64,000 bases of DNA from an uncultured Bacteroidales bacterium (GTDB taxonomy: Bacteria > Bacteroidota > Bacteroidia > Bacteroidales > Paludibacteraceae): NCBI GenBank assembly GCA_902798385.1, contig CADBWK010000006.1, positions 62,001 through 126,000 on the forward strand, written 5' to 3'. Shown here in pieces: positions 42,998 to 51,323 of this stretch; position 1 is the first letter of the stretch, and each line of letters starts with the position of its first letter. A program made the position numbers and the translations under genes. Under the pieces are notes generated by a model. The model saw only the letters and a program-made list of their open reading frames with translations. It was not told where the DNA came from and ran no database searches.

Positions 42998-44078
42998 TGA
43001 TGCGGGCTGCGGTCTCAGAAGCCGCGGATGCGCCTAATAGAGATTGGAGATGTTCGTACGATGCGAGCATCTCTTTTTTGTGTGCTTCGTCGGTCAAGAG
43101 GCGCTGCAGTTCGGCGGTTATCTTATCCACCGTGAAGTCATTGGCTACGCACTCTTTGATCACCTCTTTGCCTTCGATGATGTTGACGAGCGTGAAGTGT
43201 TGAATGGAGAAGACGAGCGATTGTGCCCAGCGCAACTTGCCTAAGAGCCATGCGCAAGCCAGGTGATAAACCGCTACTTGCGGGCAACCTAATAATGCGG
43301 TCTCCAAGGTAGCAGTACCGGAGTTGACGATGGCAGCGGAAGCGGACTGAACGGTCGCGTACGTGTCGCGCGTGAGCGTGTCGCGCGCGTTTAAATAAGG
43401 AGTGTAGAAATCATCCGCTATCCCCGGTGCTGCACAGACCGTGATGGCATAATCGGGGAAACGCCGCGCGGCTTCTAACATTTTCGGCAAGCAATGACTG
43501 ATCTCGCTGGGGCGGCTTCCGGGGAGGAGGGCTAGGGTCATAGGACGCCTGGGAACCCGAGGCACCTTAGATAATTCCTCTGCCGTGGGGTTACCCACAT
43601 AGCGGCAGGTATAGCCGTATTGGGCATAGAAAGCGGGTTCAAAGGGGAAGATACCGAGTACCTCATCGCATAGGCGGGCGATCTTATGGATCCGCCGGCG
43701 CTTCCATGCCCACACTTTGGGCGGGATGTAATAGTAGATCTTCGTGTTCGGCAGATGGCGTTTGCAGAAGGATGCTATCTGCAGGTTGAAGGAAGGATAG
43801 TCGATAAGGATGAGGGCGTCCGGTTGCTCGTTCAGCAGCGCCTGACGGGTGATTTTGAAATTCTCCTGTACATCCCGCCAATGACGTAGGACAGCCACGA
43901 AGCCCATGAACGCCATATGCCGTATATGCCGGTACAGACGGCAACCTGCGGCGGTCATCTTGTCGCCGCCGAGGCCGCTGATCTGCGCTTCGGGATCTTG
44001 CCGCTTGATCTGCTCGATCAGGTGGGCGGCATGCAGATCTCCCGATGCTTCGCCTGCTATGATAAAATATTTCGGCAT
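42981..44078 (-). CDS. lpxB: Lipid-A-disaccharide synthase
   Basis: 365 residues, normal for the family. LpxB joins UDP-2,3-diacylglucosamine and lipid X to make the lipid A disaccharide on the inner face of the inner membrane. The N-terminal signature FIIAGEASGDLHAAHLI and GLGGDKMTAAG are present, as are YYIPPKVWAWKRRR, LLPGSRPSEI and the C-terminal NSGTATLETALLGCPQVAVY nucleotide-binding region. Last gene of the rfbA-led transcript, 20 bp after glmM. Confidence 0.96.
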   Translation of the reverse strand: MPKYFIIAGEASGDLHAAHLIEQIKRQDPEAQISGLGGDKMTAAGCRLYRHIRHMAFMGFVAVLRHWRDVQENFKITRQALLNEQPDALILIDYPSFNLQIASFCKRHLPNTKIYYYIPPKVWAWKRRRIHKIARLCDEVLGIFPFEPAFYAQYGYTCRYVGNPTAEELSKVPRVPRRPMTLALLPGSRPSEISHCLPKMLEAARRFPDYAITVCAAPGIADDFYTPYLNARDTLTRDTYATVQSASAAIVNSGTATLETALLGCPQVAVYHLACAWLLGKLRWAQSLVFSIQHFTLVNIIEGKEVIKECVANDFTVDKITAELQRLLTDEAHKKEMLASYEHLQSLLGASAASETAARIITTRP

Positions 44079-44079
44079 T

Positions 44080-44114
44080 CGCTCTTAGCCCTTACCTCTT
44101 AACTCTTCACTACC
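44080..44114 (-). repeat. Heptamer array (AAGAGTT/AAGAGGT) between lpxB and glmM
   Basis: Four clear 7-bp units plus one diverged unit. On the - strand they read AAGAGTT, AAGAGGT, AAGGGCT, AAGAGCG. The array fills the 20-bp gap and the last codons of glmM. Confidence 0.85.
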
Positions 44115-45472
44115 TCCATTACTTTCTGTGCGAGGGCATTGGCCTCGTCCATCGTGGCGGCTTCCGAGTATACGCGAATGATGGGTTCCGTATTGGATTT
44201 CCGCAGATGTACCCATCCGTCGGCGAAGTCGATCTTCACGCCGTCTTTATCGTTCACGCGTTCGTTCTTATAGAGCTCTTTGACGCGCGCGAGGATGGCA
44301 TCCACATCGGTATCCGGGGTGAGGTCGATGCGGTTCTTGGAGATGCAGTAGTCGGGCAGGGTACGTCTCAGTTCGCTCACTTTCATATCCAGATGCGCCA
44401 GATGACTGAGGAAGAGCGCGATGCCTACGAGGGCGTCACGGCCGTAGTGACAGGCCGGATAGATGACACCGCCGTTACCTTCGCCGCCGATGACGGCATG
44501 CGTGCGTTTCATCTCTGCTACGACGTTCACTTCGCCTACCGCGCTGGCGCTGTATGAACCGCCATGCATGGCGGTTACATCGCTCAGCGCACGTGTGGAG
44601 GACATGTTGCTCACCGTATTACCCGGCGTATGACGCAGGATATAGTCGGCTACGCTGACAAGGGTGTATTCCTCGCCGAACATATCGCCGTTCTCGCAGA
44701 TGATAGCGAGTCGATCGACGTCGGGATCTACGACAAATCCCACATCGGCTTTGCCGGACTTCAGCAGGTCGCTTATCTCGGTCAGGTGTTGCGGCAGCGG
44801 TTCGGGGTTATGGGGGAAATGACCGTCGGGAGTGCAGTTCAGTTCGATGATGTTGTTCACGCCTACTGCCTTGAGGATTGCCGGGATAGCGAGTCCGCCT
44901 ACGGAGTTGACGCAGTCGATAGCGACGGTGAAGTTCCGTTTCTTGATTGCCTCTACATCCACCAATTTCAGATTCAGCACTTGTTGTACGTGGTAGGGCA
45001 GGTAATCCTTGTGGGTCATATGTCCGAGTGCGTCCACTTCGGCAAAACAGAAGTCTTCTGCTTCGGCGATCGCCAACACACCCTTGCCTTCGGCGTCGTT
45101 GAGGAACTCGCCGTGCTCGTTGAGCAGTTTGAGGGCGTTCCATTGTTTGGGGTTATGGCTGGCGGTGAGGATGATACCTCCGGCAGCCTGTTCGCCGGTG
45201 ACGGCTAGTTCGGTAGTCGGGGTGGTAGCGAGACCGATGTTCACCACATCGTAGCCCATACCCATGAGCGTACCGCACACGATGCTCTCCACCATATGTC
45301 CGCTCAGACGTGCGTCACGACCCACGACGATCGTGTTGTTGTTCGGCATCGCCGCGCGACGTTGGGTAGCGTAAGCCGCTGTGAATCGAACGATATCCAC
45401 GGGGTTCAGACCCTCTCCTACGTGACCGCCTATCGTGCCGCGGATACCGGAAATAGATTTGACTAAACTCAT
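44099..45472 (-). CDS. glmM: Phosphoglucosamine mutase
   Basis: 457 residues. Alpha-D-phosphohexomutase family: the N-terminal SISGIRGTIGG, the phospho-Ser loop TASHNP, the metal site DPDVDRLAI and the C-terminal sugar-phosphate loop around RKSNTEPIIRVY are all present. In Bacteroidota this subgroup converts glucosamine-6-phosphate to glucosamine-1-phosphate for UDP-GlcNAc, feeding peptidoglycan and lipid A, which suits its place directly before lpxB. A phosphomannomutase activity cannot be excluded. Confidence 0.88.
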   Translation of the reverse strand: MSLVKSISGIRGTIGGHVGEGLNPVDIVRFTAAYATQRRAAMPNNNTIVVGRDARLSGHMVESIVCGTLMGMGYDVVNIGLATTPTTELAVTGEQAAGGIILTASHNPKQWNALKLLNEHGEFLNDAEGKGVLAIAEAEDFCFAEVDALGHMTHKDYLPYHVQQVLNLKLVDVEAIKKRNFTVAIDCVNSVGGLAIPAILKAVGVNNIIELNCTPDGHFPHNPEPLPQHLTEISDLLKSGKADVGFVVDPDVDRLAIICENGDMFGEEYTLVSVADYILRHTPGNTVSNMSSTRALSDVTAMHGGSYSASAVGEVNVVAEMKRTHAVIGGEGNGGVIYPACHYGRDALVGIALFLSHLAHLDMKVSELRRTLPDYCISKNRIDLTPDTDVDAILARVKELYKNERVNDKDGVKIDFADGWVHLRKSNTEPIIRVYSEAATMDEANALAQKVMEVVKS

Positions 45473-45473
45473 A

Positions 45474-46052
45474 TTATTGTTTTACTTTGATTTTCAGGAT
45501 ATACACGTACGGGGTGACCGTCGTCTGGTCATCGGAGAAGCCCAACTTACTGGGTACAATGACTTGACATTGCGATTCCGGGTACTTCATCAACTTGACC
45601 GCCACGTGCCATGCTACGCAGTCGCAGTCGCTCGTGTTTCCGTAATGGAACTCGGTCGGGAAAGCCTGATCGAGGGTTGTCCAGTAACTGAGCGTATCGG
45701 CGTTCTCGGTGAGCGAGAATTTCTTATAGCGCATGACGATGAGGTCATTGAGGATGATCTCTAAATCGACGGTGTCGTTCTCGGTCGGACTGATGGAGTC
45801 GACACGTATCGAGTCCCCGCGCTCAATGAGGTGGAAATAGAGGTTGTCGTACCCTTCTACTTGGTAGTACTCTTTCTCTGCCCACACATGATCGATACTC
45901 GGTTCTTCTTTGAGAATCACCAAGTTGTTCCGACTGATATAGTTCTCTATCAGTTTGTCTTCCTGATCTCTCAGTTTGGAGTAGGTGTTAGATGTGCATC
46001 CGGCGGCTATCAAGGCTGCGCCGAAAAGCCAAAACAAGCAAATCTTCTTCAT
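45474..46052 (-). CDS. DUF4827-type lipoprotein
   Basis: 192 residues. Lipoprotein signal with AAGC (about 16-19). Sequence features (TYSKLRDQEDKLIENYISRNNLVIL at the start, a basic/beta-rich middle, VIVPSKLGFSDDQTTVTPYVYILKIKV at the end) match Bacteroidota DUF4827 lipoproteins, which have an FKBP-like end. It lies directly against the FKBP-like lipoprotein upstream and 1 bp from glmM, so the two may be paired envelope folding factors of the gliding/Gld-like PPIase type; this role is inferred. Confidence 0.75.
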   Translation of the reverse strand: MKKICLFWLFGAALIAAGCTSNTYSKLRDQEDKLIENYISRNNLVILKEEPSIDHVWAEKEYYQVEGYDNLYFHLIERGDSIRVDSISPTENDTVDLEIILNDLIVMRYKKFSLTENADTLSYWTTLDQAFPTEFHYGNTSDCDCVAWHVAVKLMKYPESQCQVIVPSKLGFSDDQTTVTPYVYILKIKVKQ

Positions 46053-46574
46053 TTATCTTAAGTCTAATTCAATCATTACGTTTTCGTAAGGCGGGATATG
46101 CTCCGTGCCTTGTTGTCCGAAGGCGATGTACCAAGGGAGGTACATCCTTACTTTGGTGCCCGGGTACAGTTCCGGCAGGTTGTCATCGATGCCCTTGGGC
46201 AGTTCACCTTTGCCGAGGCGGTAGGATCCTTCGCTGTCCACGAGCAGTTTGCCGTCCAGGTTAAAGACCTTCATATGTACCGTACAGCTCTCGCCGTTCT
46301 TGGGTTGGGGGCGTTGGGTGTCGCCTTGCTCGAGGATGGTCATCCACGTCTGTGCTTCGTAGAGGGCGTAGGGTTCTTGCTGTGCCTGTACGGCTTGCAG
46401 CACTTGCTGGTCAGCTGCCTCCGCGAGCCGCATGTTCATCTCCATGAGCGCTAACTGCGCACTGTCCACCGCGGGCGCTTGCCCTTTGCGCTGGCTCGGA
46501 CGCTGAGGTGCCTGCTGTGTGCAGGCACAAAGCAGCAGAGCCACTAATCCTATAACCCATAACCTGTAACCCAT
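46053..46574 (-). CDS. FKBP-type peptidyl-prolyl isomerase-like lipoprotein
   Basis: 173 residues. Lipoprotein signal with LLCAC (about 14-18), a Gln/Ala-rich helical region, then an FKBP-like domain (about 95-173): GESCTVHMKVFNLDGKLLVDS, a conserved LPELYPGTKVRMYLPWYIAFG and the terminal IPPYENVMIELDL strand. Such lipoproteins assist folding of secreted or outer-membrane proteins. Some FKBP active-site aromatics are replaced, so activity is uncertain. The start and signal peptide are encoded by a heptamer array (46544-46585). It follows the hybrid regulator by 5 bp. Confidence 0.82.
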   Translation of the reverse strand: MGYRLWVIGLVALLLCACTQQAPQRPSQRKGQAPAVDSAQLALMEMNMRLAEAADQQVLQAVQAQQEPYALYEAQTWMTILEQGDTQRPQPKNGESCTVHMKVFNLDGKLLVDSEGSYRLGKGELPKGIDDNLPELYPGTKVRMYLPWYIAFGQQGTEHIPPYENVMIELDLR

Positions 46575-46585
46575 AACCTCTACCG
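46544..46585 (-). repeat. Heptamer array (GGTTATG) at a gene start
   Basis: Six 7-bp units, on the - strand GGTTATG twice, GGTTACA, GGTTATA, GGATTAG and a leading variant. It spans the end of the hybrid regulator gene, the 5-bp gap, the ATG and the first residues (MGYRLWVIGL) of the FKBP-like lipoprotein. Confidence 0.95.
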
Positions 46586-49500
46586 CTCACTCTTTTCCAA
46601 GGCAGCCTTGCGGTACTCACTCGGGGTGATGCCGTAGGTGTTCTTGAAGCATTTAGCGAAGTAACGGCTGTCGTTCATGCCGACCATGTAGGTCACTTCG
46701 GTGATGTTATACTGTCGCTCTTCGAGCAGTTGTGCCGCACGTTTGATACGCATCTCGCGGATGAACTCCACGGGGCTGAGGCCGGTCATGCTCTTCAGTT
46801 TATTGAAGAAGACCGTACGACCCATACCCATCTCATCCACCAGGTCGTCCACCGTGAGCGTGTTGTTATCCAACTGTTTGTCCATCACGTCGAGCAGTTT
46901 GGCGAGGAAAGCATCGCCCGGGATAGGTTCGTCGCTCTTCTGCGGTTCGAGGCGCATGAGGCGTTGGCGGTAACTCTGCTCGAGTTGTTCGCGCTGGGTG
47001 AGGATGTTATGCACACGGGCACGCAGGTACTCGGGCTCGAAAGGCTTGGTGACGTAGTCATCTGCGCCGTATTCCAGTGCTTCGAGTTTACTCTCGATGG
47101 CCGTCTTGGCGGTCAGCAGGATGACGGGGATATAATCCAAGTCTTTGTTCTTCTTGATGAACTGCGTGAGCTCGAGGCCGTCCACCTTCGGCATCATCAG
47201 GTCGGTGATGACGAGGTCGATCGGTTTGGTGCGGATGATACGCTCCGCCTCTTCGCCGTCTGCCGCCGTCTCTACGTGGTACTCGCGGCTGAAGATATTC
47301 GCCAGGAACGTACGCATGTCTTTGCTGTCATCCACTACCAGGACGGTATGCTGGGACTCTTGCTGTTCTATCTGTAATTGCTCGATCTTATCCTCAAACG
47401 TCGGTGTTACGACCGGCATCGCAGACGGCGTGCCATCGATGAAGTCCACATCGGCATCGAAATGCTCCTTGCCGGTATGGAGCAGCACGGTGATGGTTGT
47501 TCCGACGCCGACGGCACTCTCCACCTCGATATGTCCGTGATGCAGATCGACTAACTCTTTGGTGAGGTTCATACCGATACCGGTACCGCCGGTGTTGTTA
47601 TTGTTCAGCTCGTTATTGCTGGAGAAGCGCTCGAAGAGCACGTTCTGTTTCTCGGGCGGGATACCGATACCTTCGTCTTGCACGGTGAGCGTCACGAAAC
47701 CGGGTTTGGTGTCCACGATGACGCGGATCGCTTTGCCGGCCGGCGTGAACTTAAACGCATTACTCAGCAGGTTCCATAGGATGGTGTCCATGCGGGCACG
47801 ATCGATCCATACCGTCGAGTCTTCGGCGCGGTTCTCTATCTCAAAGCGGATATGTTTGTCGTCCGCCTCTTTGCGGAAATTAGCGCAGGTCTCTTCTACT
47901 AACTCACTCAGCAGGGTCTGCTGTACTTTGAGTTTCATCTTCTGGTTCTGCACCTTGCGGAACTCAAGCAGCTGGTTGACCATGCGGAGCATACGCTGGC
48001 TGTTACTCTGTACGATCTCGAGTTGGCTGCGGACGTTCTGACTGATACGCTCGTGCTGGAGGATGTTATCCACCGGCGCCGCGATGAGCGTGAGCGGCGT
48101 GCGGAGCTCGTGGCTGATATTGGTGAAGAACCGTAACTTGATATCCGTCACTTGTTGCTCCACTTTGACTTTCTGGCGCAGCGAGTTATACATGCCTAAG
48201 AAATAGACGATGATCGCGATGAGCAGTACCACGCCGAGGATATAGAGCAATATCGCCCACCAGGTCAGCCAGAGCGGGGACTTGACGTATATATAGAGCA
48301 TCTTCTCGTTGTCCACATCGCCGCCTTCGCGGTTGGTGGAACGTACATGGAAGACATAACTGCCATGCCGGAGGTTGGTATAGGTCACGCGGCGCAGGTC
48401 GGTGGGCGGGTTCCAGTTCTTATCGACGCCGTCCATCTTGTAGGAGTAGTAGATTTTGTTGGTGCCTACGTACTCCATGGCGGCGTACTCGATGGTGACG
48501 TTACTGCCGTCGGCGATCGTGATGCTGTCGCCGGTCAGTTCGGTATCCTGCGACACCACGCGGGTGATGCGCAGCGGAGGAACGGAGTTAGAGCGGCTGA
48601 TACGGGCTGGATCGAAGGAACAGTAACCGTTCGTGTAGCCGAAGAGGATCTTGCCGTCCGGTGTACGCAACGCCTCGGCTTCGGTGAAATAGGTGTTCTC
48701 CTCGCCGTCCAAGGCGTCGTAGTAATAGAGGTTGCCGGTCTCCATATCCAGTTGGGCGATGTCACTCTCCGAGCAGAACCACAGGTTACGTCCGTCGCCG
48801 GTCATGCTCAGGATGATATCATGGAAGGTCTCTACGCTGATGATCTCCATCTTGGGGTCTGTCAACAGCAGCGTCATCAGTCCGCCGCCGAACGAACCGA
48901 ACCACAGGCGGTCTTTGTCGTAGTAGATAGCGCGGATGTCATAGCTGGGGATGACGGAGCTCTCTTTCGTGTCGAGGTGGATGCGCAGGATACCGGTGGT
49001 CGTACCGCACCATAGGTCATCGCCCACGATCTCGATGTCACGCACTTTCATGCCCTGACCGATCACTTCGGGTTTGCTCCAACCGCTTCCGTTCCAGCGG
49101 AGGATGTTCACGCCGTCGCCGTAGGTGGCTACATACAGCGTACCGTCCTCACCTTCTTCGATATCGTAGATATCCGGATGGCTGGTAGGAACAACTCTCC
49201 ACTTTCCACTCTCCTCTTTCCACTTTAATCCCTGTCCCTTCGTGCCGTACAGCAGACCGTGTCGGGACTCCAGCGCGCAGTACACATTGGTCGCTGACTT
49301 CACGAGCGTCAGCACTTCGCCTTTCTTCGTCAGCGCGAAAGCGCGTACCTCCCCGTTGTCTTTGTCGGAGCGGCGCATGTCATGCAACTGATAAGGCGTC
49401 GGATCCATGTTCACGCAATCCACACCTCCGTCATACGTGGCTATCCACATCAGCCCGTCGCGATCGACATACGCCGTGTGGATCATGTTGGTCAGACCCT

Positions 49501-50143
49501 CTATCGGATAGACCAACTCATCTTTGTCGTAGTCGTAGTAACTCCAGCCGCCGCCGGTCGGGTTCACCCACGTGCGGCCTAAGTTATCCTCCAGCAGGAA
49601 GAAGTGTTCGCGCAGACGACCTGCATAACGGCTGTCCAGAGGAGGAGTGAACCGTTTCCATTGACCGTAACGGTAGCGCTGGATACCGGTGGCGTTATCG
49701 GCCTGCCAGATGATACCGCGGGAATCGACCTTGGTATTCTTCTCGCCTTCGTTCATCTTGGCGATCATGCCCTCCGGAATGCTGTCGTACGGGTGCTCGG
49801 TCGTCACCTTGCGCGTGGCGTCCAGACAGTAGTAATGACCGTCATACGTGCTCCACCAGATCTGCTCCTGCTCGTCTTCGTATATCCAATCGACGCGGTT
49901 GTTCACATGCGCCGCCTCGCCGTGGCTCATCGCCTTGAAGACCTCGAACGTATAACCGTCAAAGCGGTTCAAGCCGTCCCAGGTACCGAACCACATAAAG
50001 CCCTGCTTGTCCTGCAGGATAGCCATGACGGTGTTCTGGCTCATACCATCCAAGATGGAGTAGTGCTGAACCACATAATGCTCGTTGGCCGATATACATA
50101 GCGCCAACAAACAAGAAAAGATAAATACGAAGGTGCGTTTCAT
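46580..50143 (-). CDS. Hybrid two-component system sensor/regulator
   Basis: 1187 residues combining sensor, kinase and transcription factor in one chain. Order: signal peptide (1-19); two-component propeller repeats in the periplasm (about 25-540); a Y_Y_Y domain (about 545-625); a membrane helix (about 630-655); histidine kinase with phospho-acceptor His678 in SHELRTPLTL; ATPase domain with DEGIGIPPEKQ and GGTGIGMNLTKEL; receiver with acceptor Asp981 in VITDLMMP; and an AraC-type helix-turn-helix (about 1085-1187). This type usually senses glycans and activates nearby utilisation genes, but here it sits between rfbA and lipid A/amino-sugar genes, with no polysaccharide locus in view. A heptamer array (49194-49228) encodes KWKEESGKWRVV in a propeller loop. 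Confidence 0.93.
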   Translation of the reverse strand: MKRTFVFIFSCLLALCISANEHYVVQHYSILDGMSQNTVMAILQDKQGFMWFGTWDGLNRFDGYTFEVFKAMSHGEAAHVNNRVDWIYEDEQEQIWWSTYDGHYYCLDATRKVTTEHPYDSIPEGMIAKMNEGEKNTKVDSRGIIWQADNATGIQRYRYGQWKRFTPPLDSRYAGRLREHFFLLEDNLGRTWVNPTGGGWSYYDYDKDELVYPIEGLTNMIHTAYVDRDGLMWIATYDGGVDCVNMDPTPYQLHDMRRSDKDNGEVRAFALTKKGEVLTLVKSATNVYCALESRHGLLYGTKGQGLKWKEESGKWRVVPTSHPDIYDIEEGEDGTLYVATYGDGVNILRWNGSGWSKPEVIGQGMKVRDIEIVGDDLWCGTTTGILRIHLDTKESSVIPSYDIRAIYYDKDRLWFGSFGGGLMTLLLTDPKMEIISVETFHDIILSMTGDGRNLWFCSESDIAQLDMETGNLYYYDALDGEENTYFTEAEALRTPDGKILFGYTNGYCSFDPARISRSNSVPPLRITRVVSQDTELTGDSITIADGSNVTIEYAAMEYVGTNKIYYSYKMDGVDKNWNPPTDLRRVTYTNLRHGSYVFHVRSTNREGGDVDNEKMLYIYVKSPLWLTWWAILLYILGVVLLIAIIVYFLGMYNSLRQKVKVEQQVTDIKLRFFTNISHELRTPLTLIAAPVDNILQHERISQNVRSQLEIVQSNSQRMLRMVNQLLEFRKVQNQKMKLKVQQTLLSELVEETCANFRKEADDKHIRFEIENRAEDSTVWIDRARMDTILWNLLSNAFKFTPAGKAIRVIVDTKPGFVTLTVQDEGIGIPPEKQNVLFERFSSNNELNNNNTGGTGIGMNLTKELVDLHHGHIEVESAVGVGTTITVLLHTGKEHFDADVDFIDGTPSAMPVVTPTFEDKIEQLQIEQQESQHTVLVVDDSKDMRTFLANIFSREYHVETAADGEEAERIIRTKPIDLVITDLMMPKVDGLELTQFIKKNKDLDYIPVILLTAKTAIESKLEALEYGADDYVTKPFEPEYLRARVHNILTQREQLEQSYRQRLMRLEPQKSDEPIPGDAFLAKLLDVMDKQLDNNTLTVDDLVDEMGMGRTVFFNKLKSMTGLSPVEFIREMRIKRAAQLLEERQYNITEVTYMVGMNDSRYFAKCFKNTYGITPSEYRKAALEKSER
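49194..49228 (-). repeat. Heptamer array (GGAAAGT/GGAGAGT), in coding sequence
   Basis: Five 7-bp units on the - strand, alternating GGAAAGT- and GGAGAGT-type. They encode a Lys/Trp/Glu-rich loop in the sensor propeller of the hybrid regulator. Confidence 0.92.
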
Positions 50144-50155
50144 GATCGTGTGGGG

Positions 50156-51031
50156 TTAAAATCCTTTTTCAGCTACGCGCTCCAAATAGCGGCCGTAAGC
50201 GGTCTTCATCTCTTTGCCCAGAGCGGCTAACTGCTCGGTGCTGATCCATCCGTTACGCCATGCTATCTCTTCGATACAGCTCACGTAGAAACCCTGACGG
50301 TTCTGGATGGTAGCGATGAAGTTACCGGCCTCGAGCAGACTGTCGCAGTTGCCCGTGTCAAGCCATGCGAAACCGCGGCTGAAGAGCTTGACCTTGAGCG
50401 TACCCTCCTGAAGGTAGAGCTTGTTGAGGTCGGTGATCTCATACTCGCCGCGAGCACTCGGTTGCAGGTTGGCTGCGCGGTCGCATACCGTCTCGTCGTA
50501 GAAATACAATCCCGGAACGGCATAGTTGCTCTTCGGGTTCGCCGGCTTCTCTTCGAGCGACAGCACCTTGCCGTCCTTGTCGAACTCTACCACGCCATAG
50601 GCGCGCGGATCGGCTACCTCGTATCCGAAAATGACGGCACCGCCTTGCTGAGCCGTAGCTACCGCATCCTTGAGCATGTGACCGAAATGCTGACCGTAGA
50701 ACATGTTATCGCCCAGAATCAGACAGCCCGGTTCGCCGTTCAGGAACTCGCGACCTAACACAAATGCCTGCGCCAGACCGTTCGGAACCAACTGCACTTT
50801 ATAACTCAACTTCATTCCGATACGACTTCCGTCGCCGAGCAGCTCCTCGAACATCGGCAGGTCACGCGGCGTACTGATCACCAGCACTTCACGGATACCC
50901 GCTAACATCAGCGTACTCAGCGGATAATAGATCATCGGCTTGTCATATACCGGCATGATCTGCTTACTGATCGCTTTACTTAAAGGGTACAACCTCGTTG
51001 CACTTCCTCCCGCAAGAATAATTCCTTTCAT
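50156..51031 (-). CDS. rfbA: Glucose-1-phosphate thymidylyltransferase
   Basis: 291 residues, standard length. Makes dTDP-glucose from glucose-1-phosphate and dTTP, the first step to dTDP-rhamnose and related sugars for surface glycans. Nucleotidyltransferase signature GIILAGGSATRLYPLSKAISKQ, then PVYDKPMIYYPLSTLMLAGI, GDNMFYG and GFAWLDTGNCDSLLEA are all present. No rfbB, rfbC or rfbD in the window. First gene of the transcript leading to lpxB; promoter at 51073-51104. Confidence 0.96.
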   Translation of the reverse strand: MKGIILAGGSATRLYPLSKAISKQIMPVYDKPMIYYPLSTLMLAGIREVLVISTPRDLPMFEELLGDGSRIGMKLSYKVQLVPNGLAQAFVLGREFLNGEPGCLILGDNMFYGQHFGHMLKDAVATAQQGGAVIFGYEVADPRAYGVVEFDKDGKVLSLEEKPANPKSNYAVPGLYFYDETVCDRAANLQPSARGEYEITDLNKLYLQEGTLKVKLFSRGFAWLDTGNCDSLLEAGNFIATIQNRQGFYVSCIEEIAWRNGWISTEQLAALGKEMKTAYGRYLERVAEKGF

Positions 51032-51060
51032 ATCGCTTGTGTATTATTTTCTACCTTTAC

Positions 51061-51079
51061 AACTTTGCGCTGCAAAGTT
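51061..51079. repeat. Perfect inverted repeat at the rfbA transcription start
   Basis: AACTTTG (51061-51067) and CAAAGTT (51073-51079) form a perfect 7-bp inverted repeat around CGCTG. One arm is the -7 box of the rfbA promoter, so the site could be an operator or a start-of-transcript hairpin. Confidence 0.6.
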
Positions 51080-51104
51080 ACAACAATTTTTCCACATATG
51101 CAAG
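51073..51104 (-). promoter_or_regulatory. Bacteroidota-type promoter for rfbA operon
   Basis: On the - strand, -33 CTTG (51101-51104), extended to TTGCATATGTG, and -7 TAACTTTG (51073-51080), spacer 20 bp. Confidence 0.78.
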
Positions 51105-51169
51105 AAAATGTGTATTTTTTTGCGGGGTGGCACGGTAAGAGCGTAGATATGTGTTATGCAATACCGGTA

Positions 51170-51224
51170 ATCACCTACTAATCACCTACTAATCACCTAC
51201 TAATCACCTACTAATCACCTACTA
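51170..51224. repeat. Five perfect 11-bp tandem repeats
   Basis: Five identical consecutive copies of ATCACCTACTA, in the gap between rfbA and menA. No variation between units, unlike the heptamer arrays. About 65 bp upstream of the rfbA -33 box. Could be a variable-number repeat or protein-binding cluster; there are no spacers, so it is not a CRISPR. Confidence 0.97.
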
Positions 51225-51277
51225 AAGATACGTAAAAGACAGAAGGAGAGGTCCGAAAAGAGAAACTTGAGGTCGCA

Positions 51278-51320
51278 GAATGGAAAAAGAAAGAAAAGAA
51301 ATGAAAGAAAAGAAATATGA
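51278..51320. other. Purine-rich low-complexity tract after menA
   Basis: The + strand consists almost only of A and G, with a roughly 14-bp period (GAAAAGAAATGAAA-type). On the transcribed - strand it is a pyrimidine tract directly after the menA stop. It has no hairpin; it may act in transcript release but that is not shown. Confidence 0.6.
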
Positions 51321-51323
51321 AAA

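Noticed and set aside
51170-51224. CRISPR array
   Set aside because: Units are 11 bp and directly adjacent, with no spacers and no cas genes.
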